Shown: positions 25,997 to 33,235 of the stretch, in pieces
Layout: the number at the start of each line of letters is the position of its first letter
Numbering within the stretch: position 1 is the stretch's first letter
Assembly: GCA_002481295.1 (NCBI GenBank)
Contig: DLDU01000016.1
Coordinates: 1-33,235 of the forward strand
Length of the DNA: 33,235 bases
Source: Prevotella sp. UBA7764
GTDB taxonomy: Bacteria > Bacteroidota > Bacteroidia > Bacteroidales > Bacteroidaceae
Reading direction: 5' to 3'
Made by a program: the position numbers and the translations under genes
The notes under the pieces: model-generated
The model's database searches: none
What the model saw: the letters and a program-made list of their open reading frames with translations, nothing else
What the model was told of the DNA's origin: nothing

Positions 25997-26004
25997 CAAA
26001 GATA
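25997..26004 (-). promoter_or_regulatory. Bacteroidetes -7 box upstream of the truncated ORF
   Basis: Minus-strand TATCTTTG matches TAnnTTTG. The start would be near 25991, leaving a leader of about 125 bases to the ATG at 25865. The two TCGATAAAATC copies lie inside that leader. Confidence 0.5.
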
Positions 26005-26136
26005 GTTCTTTAGAATGAATTTGCCAAGAACGGCTCCGACCTTTTCAACCGCCATCAGACTTTTTGACCATTCCGCAAGCATAGCACTTACGGAAGAGAT
26101 TAATGACTTCCCTGCATTCTGTTATTTAATTCGCAC

Positions 26137-26229
26137 ACAGAGACACAGAGTCACAGAGAATGGGCGCTATTGTAACTTGTCTTTGTCTTCGAACTCTCAA
26201 TGGTGAAGCCGTCTCTGTAGCTCTGTGTG
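26137..26229. repeat. Imperfect inverted repeat of CACAGAG type
   Basis: CACACAGAGACACAGAGTC at about 26136-26154 is followed by ACAGAGA. The sequence at 26208-26229 reads TCTCTGTAGCTCTGTGTGAG, largely its reverse complement. A related tract (CTCTGTTACTCTGTC) lies at 35-52 near the other 22-bp repeat array. The element has no coding sequence and no known function. Confidence 0.55.
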
Positions 26230-26396
26230 AGCTATATCCACAGCGCTGTCACGAAAATATATTCTTGAAATTCTGCTGCTTTTTTATTGACAAAAGTCTG
26301 TCAACCTTTTAACACATTCTAGAGAGACTGCCGAGCAGAAAACTCGAAAAAAGAAAGATTTCAAGAGAAGAAAAGAAAGTTTTCGGGAGAAAACAA

Positions 26397-26506
26397 CTGA
26401 AATGAGCAAGTCAGATAACTGCGTTGACCAAGTCAAATAGCTGAAATGACCGAGTAAAATAGCTGAGATGACCAGGTGAAACAACTGAAATGATAGCATC
26501 ATTCAA
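26397..26506. repeat. 22-bp-period tandem repeat, locus B (about 5 units)
   Basis: Units start at 26397, 26419, 26441, 26463 and 26485, exactly 22 bp apart. They begin CTGAAATGA, CTGCGTTGA, CTGAAATGA, CTGAGATGA and CTGAAATGA and end in AGATAA, AAATAG, AAATAG, AACAA and TTCAA types. Period, phase and consensus ends match locus A at 245-326, but the units are more diverged here. Confidence 0.8.
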
Positions 26507-26721
26507 CCGTTTTGGCAGAACCAGTAAAGCAACACACTACGCATATATCTATCAATCAAGCAGTTAGCAAAAGCGCCAAAAATCACGAAAAACGGAGCAA
26601 GAGACAGCTTTGTCCGGAAAATCGCATTCTCAGACCCACTTTTTTGTCAGTTTTATCAACAATCAGAAAAAACGGAGACAAGGAAGCGGAAACACTCTGG
26701 CGGGCCGGACAGCATAAGAAC

Positions 26722-26763
26722 AAAAAAAAATCTCCCTGCCCATAGATACCATGAGCAGGGAGA
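26722..26763 (-). terminator. Strong terminator of the ompA-type gene
   Basis: TCTCCCTGC (26731-26739) and GCAGGGAGA (26755-26763) pair perfectly over 9 bp. On the minus strand the stem is followed by nine T residues. It lies 24 bases after the stop of the porin gene. Confidence 0.85.
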
Positions 26764-26786
26764 AAACTAATATGTCTATAAAATGA

Positions 26787-27875
26787 TTACTTCACATAGA
26801 CAACAGCGATACGGTTGGATGTAGTACCCTGAACACCCTTACCAGTAGCCTCATCGACTACGACACCGTTCTTCTTGAGATACTTGGCAACCTCGTCAGC
26901 ACGAGCCTGAGACAGTCTGTCGTTGACCTCTTTGCTACCCTCTGGAGAAGCAGTACCAACGATCTGAACGTGCTTGCCGCTCTTCACAGCGTCGAGAGCC
27001 TTCTTAGCCTCCTTGGTCAGGAAGCTCTTGCCCTGAGCGAATGTCACGAAGACGAGGTTCTCTACCTTCACCTCCTGAGGAGCCGGAGCCTCTTTGACGA
27101 CTTCCTTGACGATCTCCTTAGGCTTCTTAGCCAGCTCGTCGCGCAGGTCGTTGATCGTGCTGTTGAGCTGATCGATCTCAGCCTGGTCGTAAGGCTTCAC
27201 GATATTGAAGTTGTGTGTGCCATTGCTGTTCTTGAACTTGTAGACGACACCAGCGTTGAGCTGAACGTAGCTATGGTTGATGTTGTACTTCATACCACCG
27301 TTGGACAGATTGTAGTTGACACGGTCTGTATTGTCGTTCAAGCCATAGTTGATAGAAGGCTCAACGTAAGCCTGCCACTGCTTCTGGCTACCGAAGTTAA
27401 AGGCAAAGTCGATGCCCAACTTTGAAGTCAGATTGTTGCGGTAGTCGAAATCCTTGCTGCCTACGCGCTCATTGTTGTGACCGAAGATATGACCCCAGCC
27501 CAGACCGGCAACAGGAATCACCTCGAAGCAGCGAGGCTCACCCTTGTAGCCACCGAACCAGTTGCTCAGGTTCACAGTACCCAGCAGGCTAGTGTTGAGG
27601 AAGCGGACAGCCGTACCGGTAGAAGCGAAAGGCTTATTGGAGAAATAGGCGTTGCTCTCAACAGCGAGACCGAAGACAGGAGTGAACCAACGGCCAACGC
27701 GAACACCGAAGTTAGGATTGAGACCCTTCAGCCAAGCGTTGCCTGTGGTCTTTGTTGCGACGCCGCCATTAACGCCAACGTAGATGTTGTCGAATGTCTT
27801 ACTCTCCTGCACTGTCTGTGCAGATGCGCCAGCAGCGATCAAGGCTGCTGCCATCAAGGTAAATAACTTTTTCAT
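26787..27875 (-). CDS. OmpA-family outer-membrane protein
   Basis: A 362-aa outer-membrane beta-barrel with a peptidoglycan-binding tail. The signal peptide MKKLFTLMAAALIAAGASAQ ends at a clear cleavage site. Residues about 25-215 form the barrel, with alternating hydrophobic and polar strands and many aromatics. A coiled Glu/Lys linker (about 225-255, LRDELAKKPKEIVKEVVKEAP) leads to the OmpA C-terminal domain (about 260-362), with VQIVGTASPEGSKEVNDRLSQ-type motif split at 302-322 and ARADEVAKYL. The usual DG of the OmpA motif is replaced by EG. Its codon use looks strongly biased and it has a strong terminator, fitting a major surface protein. Confidence 0.92.
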   Translation of the reverse strand: MKKLFTLMAAALIAAGASAQTVQESKTFDNIYVGVNGGVATKTTGNAWLKGLNPNFGVRVGRWFTPVFGLAVESNAYFSNKPFASTGTAVRFLNTSLLGTVNLSNWFGGYKGEPRCFEVIPVAGLGWGHIFGHNNERVGSKDFDYRNNLTSKLGIDFAFNFGSQKQWQAYVEPSINYGLNDNTDRVNYNLSNGGMKYNINHSYVQLNAGVVYKFKNSNGTHNFNIVKPYDQAEIDQLNSTINDLRDELAKKPKEIVKEVVKEAPAPQEVKVENLVFVTFAQGKSFLTKEAKKALDAVKSGKHVQIVGTASPEGSKEVNDRLSQARADEVAKYLKKNGVVVDEATGKGVQGTTSNRIAVVYVK

Positions 27876-27935
27876 AACTTATTTGTCTTTGTGTAATTAA
27901 TATATATTTCTGCTATGCTGCATACAAACTGTGTG

Positions 27936-27943
27936 CAAAGTAA
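27936..27943 (-). promoter_or_regulatory. Probable -7 box for the ompA-type gene
   Basis: On the minus strand TTACTTTG differs from TAnnTTTG at one position. The start would be near 27930, giving a leader of about 55 bases. AT-rich sequence follows. Confidence 0.4.
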
Positions 27944-28061
27944 AGGGATTTTTCTTAAACTTCCAAATTATTTTAACGCTTTGAAGGCAATAAAACATAA
28001 ATTAACAAGAAAGTATGGATTGGAGACTACAAAGCAAGAAGAAAAGGACAATTAGCAACCA

Positions 28062-28100
28062 AGAAAAAGGCAGATGACAGAAAGTCACTGTCACCTGCCT
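28062..28100 (-). terminator. Terminator of the arabinofuranosidase gene
   Basis: AGGCAGATGACA (28068-28079) and TGTCACCTGCCT (28089-28100) pair at 11 of 12 positions with one G-T. On the minus strand the stem is followed by TTTTTCTT. It lies 40 bases after the stop codon. Confidence 0.8.
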
Positions 28101-28139
28101 ATATGTCAAAGGCTTAGCAGGTTTCTCGTTTCTCGCCTG

Positions 28140-30701
28140 CTATTGCCGGGGAATGGTGATCACGGTCACGGAATAGGGTTTGAGCGTGATCGTGGGGCCG
28201 CTGACACGAGTCGTCTCCACCTTTGTCTTCTTGTCACTGGGCTGTCCGCTGAAACCTACGGTCGCTGCACCTGAGGGAATCGCCATGCCGTTCACATCAA
28301 CTATCAAGGACTGTGGCAAGGCATTGACGAGTTTCACCCACGTGATTCCCGTCTTCTGGTCCCGGACAACACTCGATGCCACACGATAGCGGATGTTCTC
28401 GGGCAAAGAGAACTGGGATGCGACATAGCGGTCACCGGCACTGTTGCCCCACAACTGCTGGGTGTAGTAGCTGGGAGTGAGCGCGGTGATACCGTCAGAG
28501 TTGAAGTAGATCATATCGGGATTCCAATTCTGATGAGCCTCATTGCAGAGCAGCGGCGCATAGCTGGCCATACTGACGATGTCGGCATTGCGCTCGACAT
28601 TGCACAGGTGGATGGCCTCGACCAGCGCATTCTCCACCCTGCGGTCGCGGGAAGCCCACTCGCCAAGATAGACTTTCGGGCCCTTGCGGTCGTAGTCGTC
28701 ATAGTAGTCCTGATGATGCAGGAACCATCCCGGTGACTCGTAGTAATGCTCGTCGACCATGTCTATCAGATCGTGATGGGCTTTGGCAAAGCGCCAGCCC
28801 TCAATATAGTCGGCCGAAGGATTATGGAAAGGTCCCACAGTACCACAGACGGTGATGTCGGGATACTTCTGCTTAATGGCTTTGCAGATCATCTCATAGC
28901 GCTCCTCAAAGGTTGTGGAGACGAGATCTTCGTTGCCTATACCTATATATTTAAGGTGAAACGGTGCCGGATGACCTGCGTCGGCACGCATCTTGGCCCA
29001 CTTGGAAGTGGCCGGATCGCCATTGGCCCACTCGATCATATTGAGGATCTCCTGACAATAAGCCGGCATGTCGGCCATCGGGATACCACCTTGCTGACCG
29101 CCGTAGCCATCCTTGTCGGCAGCGGAGTTCTGACAAGGTACGCCCGCGGCCAGCACGGGAAGCGGCTCCGCACCGATGTCCTCACAGAACTGGAAATACT
29201 CATAAAAGCCCAAGCCACGTGTCTGATGATAGTTCCAAATGTTCTTCGCGGGCTTACGGTCCTGCCAGGGACCTACGCTCTCGTTCCAGTGATAGATGTT
29301 GTCAAGTCCCTGACCATGGCTCATGCAACCACCGGGAAAACGTACGAACCGAGGACGGAGGGCCGCGATAGCCTCGGCCAAGTCTTTGCGAAGCCCATGT
29401 CCCTTGAAGGTATCGTGAGGAAAGAGGCTTACCATGTCTACGGCAATGCTGTCCTCTTTCAAAGGTGTCAGCATCAGTCTGACCTGACTCTTCGCGGCTT
29501 TCTTGTCAATAATCAAAGGCAGGGCATAGCGTCGCCAGTCCTCACCTTCGACCTTTATCTTCTCTTTTGCGAGCATCTCGCCCTTGTCATCGACAAGGCT
29601 CACCAGCAACTGATTCTTGCGTCCATTCTGGCTGCGGACAAAGACAGAGAAGTCGAACTGCTGGAGTGGTTCAGCCATCAAAGTACCCCACCCTGTGTTA
29701 TAGAGTGTGTCTTGCTTGGTCAGGAGCACATAGTGGGGATTGTTTTTGCTCAGCGGCTCTGCCGTGCTGACGCGGATCGGATGATTGCTCTTCCATGCGG
29801 TCGTTGCGTCCCACCCACGATGGTCGTCGGAGGTGTACTCGAAATCACGGTTCTGAACAAGTTCCGCATAAAGGCCACCATCGGCAGCATAGCTGATGTC
29901 CTCGAAGAAAACACCCATCAGTCGGTCGCTGATCGCCTTTTGCTTTGACAGATCAATGGTGAGTGTCGTCGTCAGCGGTGAGGTGAGAGAAGCGAAACAC
30001 TTCGCGTCGTCCTTCATTGTCTCAGCACTCATGCGGGCATCATTGGCCATGGCGTCGAAATACTGGAAGAGATAATCCAACTGCAGCTTAGGCACGTCAA
30101 AGGCATTACCCTGAAAAGTGGTGCCGGCAATGGTCGCTGTGTCACGCATCCAGGCAGCATCCTCTATCGTGCTCGCATCGGCAGATTCCGTGAAATGGCG
30201 GAAGTCATTGGAAGCCTGCACATAATGGCGAGAACCATCTTTGGCCCTGAAATAGATGTCGATGTTGTCGGGATCCATCTGGAACATGATCGGCTCCAAC
30301 ACACCTTTCTCTTTGACACGCGGATAGTCCTGCGGGCGCCATGTTACCAAGTCCTCGCTGTAGGCAGCCGCAAAGCAGGGCGCATAGTTGTTGACCGAGA
30401 AGAGCAGTCGCCACGTCCCGTCCTGAGCCTGGATGACATAGGGTGAATACATCTTCTTCTCACTGCCCCATGCACCATAGTCCGAGCCACAGAGCTGTCC
30501 CAAGTCCTGCCACCGGTTGCGATCAGTGAAGTAGGCTACATGTAATCCCTTGGTCGGTCCGGGAGAATAGAGAAAAAGCTGACACGTGGTGTCGCGTCCG
30601 GCAATCTCGTAGGAAGCCCGCTGACGCTGGCCCCACACTGCCGATGGCATTGAGGCTGTAATGAAAAGCGATGTAGAGAATAGTAATAGTTTGGTGTTCA
30701 T
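28140..30701 (-). CDS. Secreted GH51 alpha-L-arabinofuranosidase with N-terminal propeller-like domain
   Basis: Releases terminal arabinofuranosyl residues from arabinan or arabinoxylan. It has 853 aa; a signal peptide (residues 1-24, ending AVWGQ) sends it to the periplasm or surface. Residues 30-215 resemble part of a five-bladed propeller sugar hydrolase (WRLLFSVNN, YSEDLVTWRPQDYP), too short to be complete. About 260-430 form a beta-sandwich carbohydrate-binding-like region (FEDISYAADGGLYAELVQNR). About 440-760 are the catalytic barrel, with acid/base Glu591 in IGIGNED and nucleophile Glu681 in YLGEWAS. The last 90 residues are the usual beta domain. No SusC/D genes are next to it. A terminator parts it from folD. 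Confidence 0.9.
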   Translation of the reverse strand: MNTKLLLFSTSLFITASMPSAVWGQRQRASYEIAGRDTTCQLFLYSPGPTKGLHVAYFTDRNRWQDLGQLCGSDYGAWGSEKKMYSPYVIQAQDGTWRLLFSVNNYAPCFAAAYSEDLVTWRPQDYPRVKEKGVLEPIMFQMDPDNIDIYFRAKDGSRHYVQASNDFRHFTESADASTIEDAAWMRDTATIAGTTFQGNAFDVPKLQLDYLFQYFDAMANDARMSAETMKDDAKCFASLTSPLTTTLTIDLSKQKAISDRLMGVFFEDISYAADGGLYAELVQNRDFEYTSDDHRGWDATTAWKSNHPIRVSTAEPLSKNNPHYVLLTKQDTLYNTGWGTLMAEPLQQFDFSVFVRSQNGRKNQLLVSLVDDKGEMLAKEKIKVEGEDWRRYALPLIIDKKAAKSQVRLMLTPLKEDSIAVDMVSLFPHDTFKGHGLRKDLAEAIAALRPRFVRFPGGCMSHGQGLDNIYHWNESVGPWQDRKPAKNIWNYHQTRGLGFYEYFQFCEDIGAEPLPVLAAGVPCQNSAADKDGYGGQQGGIPMADMPAYCQEILNMIEWANGDPATSKWAKMRADAGHPAPFHLKYIGIGNEDLVSTTFEERYEMICKAIKQKYPDITVCGTVGPFHNPSADYIEGWRFAKAHHDLIDMVDEHYYESPGWFLHHQDYYDDYDRKGPKVYLGEWASRDRRVENALVEAIHLCNVERNADIVSMASYAPLLCNEAHQNWNPDMIYFNSDGITALTPSYYTQQLWGNSAGDRYVASQFSLPENIRYRVASSVVRDQKTGITWVKLVNALPQSLIVDVNGMAIPSGAATVGFSGQPSDKKTKVETTRVSGPTITLKPYSVTVITIPRQ

Positions 30702-30747
30702 CGGTAGAAATTTTGAAATGAGAAGTAGGTTCTTTAAAGAGTAAAAG

Positions 30748-30768
30748 CAGAGAGCCCCCGAAGGGGCC
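30748..30768 (-). terminator. UUCG-loop hairpin after folD
   Basis: GCCCC (30754-30758) and GGGGC (30763-30767) pair around CGAA, read as a UUCG tetraloop on the minus strand. A T-rich tail (CTCTGCTTTT) follows with a few other bases in between. It lies eight bases after the folD stop. Confidence 0.55.
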
Positions 30769-30775
30769 CACTACC

Positions 30776-31657
30776 TTATTTGTAGTATTCCTTCTTGGCC
30801 GCAGCCAGTGTGTTCTTCATCAATGAGCAAATCGTCATAGGACCTACACCACCGGGAACCGGCGTGATGAACGAGCACTTCGGTGCCACCTCGTCGAACT
30901 TCACGTCGCCATTGAGGCGGAAGCCTTTCTTCTTCGTGGCATCAGGCACACGTGTGGTACCGACATCGATGATCACGGCACCTTCCTTCACCATGTCGGC
31001 AGTCACAAAGTCGGGACGGCCGATCGCTGCAATGATGATGTCGGCCTCACGGCACTCTGCCTTGATGTCCTTGGTGTGGGAGTGGCAAACCGTCACGGTG
31101 GCGTCGCCGTATTGCTTCTGCATCATCAGCTGTGCCATCGGCTTACCGACGATGTTGCTGCGTCCCAGCACCACACACTTCTTTCCGGATGTCTCGATGT
31201 GGTAGTGCTGCAAGAGTGTCATGATGCCCAACGGTGTTGCAGACACAAAACACGGCAGGCCAATGGCCATGCGACCCACGTTGATCGGATGGAAACCGTC
31301 GACATCCTTGCGGTAGTCGATGGCCATAATGATCTTCTGCTCATCGATATGTTTCGGCAGAGGCAGCTGTACGATGAAGCCATCGACCTGGGGATCGTCG
31401 TTGAGCTTGGCCACACAGGCGAGAAGCTCCTCCTCAGTGACATCATCCTCATAGCGGATCAGACGGGACTCAAAGCCGCACTGCTCGCAGGCGATGACCT
31501 TGTTTTTGACATACGTCTCGGAACCGCCATCATGTCCCACCAACACGGCAGCCAGACAAGGGCGCTTGGCTCCCTTGGCCACCATTTCCTTTACTTCGTC
31601 GGCAATCTGCTGCTTGATGGCAGTAGCAGTGGCCTTTCCATCTATCAACGTGTACAT
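30776..31657 (-). CDS. folD: Methylene-THF dehydrogenase/methenyl-THF cyclohydrolase
   Basis: A cytoplasmic bifunctional enzyme of one-carbon metabolism that interconverts 5,10-methylene- and 10-formyl-tetrahydrofolate with NADP. It has 293 aa, a normal length. [16 protein letters not shown] holds the conserved Tyr and catalytic Lys (about residues 52-59). [15 protein letters not shown] and [12 protein letters not shown] are family blocks. [17 protein letters not shown] is the nucleotide-binding motif and [11 protein letters not shown] the C-terminal signature. It starts nine bases after ffh ends, so the two are co-transcribed. Confidence 0.96.
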   Translation of the reverse strand: MYTLIDGKATATAIKQQIADEVKEMVAKGAKRPCLAAVLVGHDGGSETYVKNKVIACEQCGFESRLIRYEDDVTEEELLACVAKLNDDPQVDGFIVQLPLPKHIDEQKIIMAIDYRKDVDGFHPINVGRMAIGLPCFVSATPLGIMTLLQHYHIETSGKKCVVLGRSNIVGKPMAQLMMQKQYGDATVTVCHSHTKDIKAECREADIIIAAIGRPDFVTADMVKEGAVIIDVGTTRVPDATKKKGFRLNGDVKFDEVAPKCSFITPVPGGVGPMTICSLMKNTLAAAKKEYYK

Positions 31658-31666
31658 AGCTTATAT

Positions 31667-33010
31667 TTATTGGTTCATTGCGCCTTTCATGCGCGCCATA
31701 TTTGCCATCATGGACTTCATCTGGCTGCCGGTGACCATCTTCATCATCTTGCGGGTCTGATCAAACTGTTTGATGAGTCGGTTGACCTCCTGGATCGACG
31801 TACCAGAACCTTTGGCAATGCGCTGGCGACGGCTCACGTTGAGCACCTCGGGATGAGTACGCTCCTGCGGTGTCATACTGCGGATGATCGCCTCAATGCC
31901 GTTGAAAGCATTGTCGTCGATGTCGATGTCCTTGATAGCCTTACCTACACCCGGGATCATCGAGGCCAGCTCCTTCAGGTTACCCATCTTCTTGATCTGC
32001 TCGATCTGATTGAGGAAGTCGTTGAAGTCGAACTTGTTTTTCTGAATCTTCTTTTGCAGTTTGCGTGCCTCTTCCTCGTCGAACTGCTCCTGAGCACGCT
32101 CCACGAGAGAGACAACGTCACCCATACCGAGGATACGGTCGGCCATACGGTCGGGATGGAACACGTCGATGGCTTCCATCTTCTCGCCGGTACCAATGAA
32201 CTTGATGGGTTTAGTGACAACCGTGCGGATGGAGAGTGCCGCACCACCACGGGTATCACCGTCGAGCTTGGTGAGGACGACACCATCAAAGTCCAGACGG
32301 TCGTTGAACTCCTTAGCGGTGTTGACGGCGTCCTGACCCGTCATAGAGTCGACAACGAACAGTGTTTCGTCAGGCTTGACAGTCTCCTTGAGTGATGCAA
32401 TCTCGTCCATCATCTGCTCATCGACTGCCAGACGACCGGCAGTATCGATGATGACGGTGTCATAGCCTTTGGCCTTGGCTTCCTGGATGGCGTGGAGGGC
32501 GATTTCGTTGACGTTTTTGTTTTCCGGCTCAGTATAGACCGGCACGTCGATCTGACCGCCTACGACTTTCAACTGATCGATAGCAGCCGGACGATAAACG
32601 TCACAAGCCACCAACAGCGGATTGCGGTGTTGCTTGGTCTTCAGCATATTGGCCAGCTTGCCACTGAACGTGGTCTTACCGGAACCCTGCAGACCTGACA
32701 TCAAAATAATGGCCGGCTTCTGTTCCAAATGCAACTCGGCAGCCTCGCCACCCATAAGGCTGGCCAATTCGTCGTGCACGATCTTGACCATCATCTGTCC
32801 CGGCTTCACGGCCGTGAGTACGTTCTGACCAAGAGCTTTCTTCTTTACTGTGTCGGTAAATGTCTTGGCTACCTTATAGTTGACATCGGCGTCCAGCAAT
32901 GCGCGACGTACGTCCTTGAGCGTCTCTGCGACATTGATCTCAGTGATTTTACCCTCACCTTTCAATATCTTGAACGACCGCTCAAGACGGTCACTTAAAT
33001 TCTCAAACAT
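31667..33010 (-). CDS. ffh: Signal recognition particle protein Ffh (SRP54)
   Basis: The GTPase of the signal recognition particle, which carries nascent membrane and secreted proteins to FtsY. It has 447 aa. An N-terminal helical domain (MFENLSDRLERSFKIL...) is followed by the GTPase domain with P-loop GLQGSGKTT (about residues 109-117), DTAGR (about 190) and TKLDGDTRGG (about 247-256). The Met-rich M domain follows (GMGDVVSLVERAQ, then MTPQERTHPEVLNVSRRQRIAKGSG split around 370-395), ending in Met-rich helices that bind SRP RNA and signal peptides. It has its own -7 box at 33045-33052. No SRP RNA gene was seen nearby. Confidence 0.97.
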   Translation of the reverse strand: MFENLSDRLERSFKILKGEGKITEINVAETLKDVRRALLDADVNYKVAKTFTDTVKKKALGQNVLTAVKPGQMMVKIVHDELASLMGGEAAELHLEQKPAIILMSGLQGSGKTTFSGKLANMLKTKQHRNPLLVACDVYRPAAIDQLKVVGGQIDVPVYTEPENKNVNEIALHAIQEAKAKGYDTVIIDTAGRLAVDEQMMDEIASLKETVKPDETLFVVDSMTGQDAVNTAKEFNDRLDFDGVVLTKLDGDTRGGAALSIRTVVTKPIKFIGTGEKMEAIDVFHPDRMADRILGMGDVVSLVERAQEQFDEEEARKLQKKIQKNKFDFNDFLNQIEQIKKMGNLKELASMIPGVGKAIKDIDIDDNAFNGIEAIIRSMTPQERTHPEVLNVSRRQRIAKGSGTSIQEVNRLIKQFDQTRKMMKMVTGSQMKSMMANMARMKGAMNQ

Positions 33011-33044
33011 AATGTTAGTCTTATTCTATGATTAATTATACTTG

Positions 33045-33052
33045 CAAAGATA
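33045..33052 (-). promoter_or_regulatory. Bacteroidetes -7 box for ffh-folD
   Basis: Minus-strand TATCTTTG matches TAnnTTTG, with a leader of about 28 bases to the ATG at 33010. A TTTCG tract sits near the -33 position. Confidence 0.6.
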
Positions 33053-33180
33053 CAGAAAAAAAACGAAACAGCATCTTTTTATCAGCCTAATCATAGAAAA
33101 AAGACGAAAAGCGTAATCATAGGAAAAGTAGGCATTATCGTATCTTGCCTCAACTGAGCATGCGTAAAACAAAAGGGCAT

Positions 33181-33208
33181 AAAAAAGAGTCCCTCAACGA
33201 GGAACTCT
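33181..33208 (-). terminator. Terminator at the right edge
   Basis: On the minus strand GAGTTCCT (33207-33200) and AGGGACTC (33194-33187) pair over 8 bp with a 5-base loop, followed by six T residues. It comes seven bases after the probable tRNA 3' end. Confidence 0.75.
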
Positions 33209-33214
33209 CTTCAG

Positions 33215-33235
33215 CGGTGCGTACGAGATTCGGAC
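33215..33235 (-). tRNA. 3' end of a probable tRNA, cut by the window edge
   Basis: Read on the minus strand, GTCCGAATC fits a T-loop from G53 to C61, CTCGT fits the 3' half of the T-stem, ACGCACC the 3' half of the acceptor stem and G the discriminator base. CCA is not encoded, as is common in Bacteroidetes. The anticodon lies outside the window, so the identity is unknown; the acceptor 5' half should read GGTGCGT. Position 55 is C instead of T, a deviation that lowers confidence. The same bases could also be the end of a reading frame. Confidence 0.55.

Larger units (their letters stand above)
25866..26786. other. Accessory gene-free gap of about 900 bases
   Basis: AT-rich with no convincing gene. 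It holds a promoter box (25997-26004), two TCGATAAAATC copies (25931, 25954), a CACAGAG-type inverted repeat (26137-26229), a TTGACA/TGTCAA hairpin (26287-26304), the 22-bp-period repeat (26397-26506) and the ompA terminator (26722-26763). Short frames here are built from the repeats and are not believed. Confidence 0.7.

Noticed and set aside
25846..26082. Minus-strand 78-codon frame upstream of the truncated ORF
   Set aside because: It overlaps the -7 box and leader of the ORF and has no protein-like pattern.
26287..26304. TTGACA/TGTCAA hairpin as a terminator
   Set aside because: The stem is only 6 bp, has no good T-tract, and no gene ends into it on either strand.
26284..26502. Minus-strand 72-codon frame
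   Set aside because: Its product is the 22-bp repeat translated (periodic Leu/Ile/Ser), so it reflects the repeat and not a gene.
28746..29948. Long plus-strand frame of 400 codons
   Set aside because: Antisense to the arabinofuranosidase catalytic domain; no start signal or family features.
31076..32395. Long plus-strand frame of 439 codons
   Set aside because: Spans antisense across both folD and ffh; His/Leu-rich composition typical of a mirrored frame.

Overview
The window looks like chromosomal DNA of a Bacteroidales bacterium, most probably Prevotellaceae (Prevotella/Segatella/Hallella group). The reasons are a six-gene Na+-NQR operon, a TamB-like protein, DUF3256- and DUF4836-type proteins, an EFR1-type flavodoxin/ferredoxin, a secreted GH51 arabinofuranosidase, and several upstream regions carrying the Bacteroidetes -7 promoter box TAnnTTTG. 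All family names are from reading the translated sequence; no database search was run.

Region by region: (1) 1-477 is gene-free and holds a 22-bp-period tandem repeat and the terminator of ndh. (2) 478-4914 is a redox and nitrosative-stress block: ndh (type II NADH dehydrogenase, minus strand) diverges from ric (di-iron Fe-S repair protein), a flavodoxin, and a DUF1858-DUF438-hemerythrin-PAS protein (plus strand). (3) 5001-6100 holds a damaged tyrosine recombinase, a mobile-element scar with its own terminator. (4) 6222-12101 (minus) is the complete nqrA-F operon for the sodium-pumping NADH:quinone oxidoreductase. (5) 12214-12292 is a divergent promoter region; tamB (1475 aa) runs right from it and appears to have almost no 5' leader. 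(6) 16879-25434 (plus) is a long colinear series: DUF3256 protein, NupG-like transporter, bifunctional-nuclease-type protein, rsmE, DUF4836 lipoprotein, an ABC ATPase/permease pair, an RluA-type pseudouridine synthase, a 51-aa membrane protein, and an EFR1 flavodoxin/ferredoxin. (7) 25435-26786 is an accessory gap with a truncated 110-aa ORF (possibly an HsdR N-terminus), a second copy of the 22-bp-period repeat, and CACAGAG-type inverted repeats. (8) 26787-33010 (minus) holds an OmpA-type porin, a GH51 arabinofuranosidase, folD and ffh. (9) The right edge cuts through what looks like the 3' end of a minus-strand tRNA followed by a terminator.

Functionally, the left third is about electron flow. 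Ndh-2 (non-pumping) and Na+-NQR (pumping) are two NADH entry points to the quinone pool, and the Ric/flavodoxin/DUF438 series probably repairs or senses iron centres damaged by NO or oxygen. The middle is envelope and RNA housekeeping. No intact unknown defence or mobile system was found. The most unusual signal is the pair of 22-bp-period repeat arrays in two gaps 26 kb apart.
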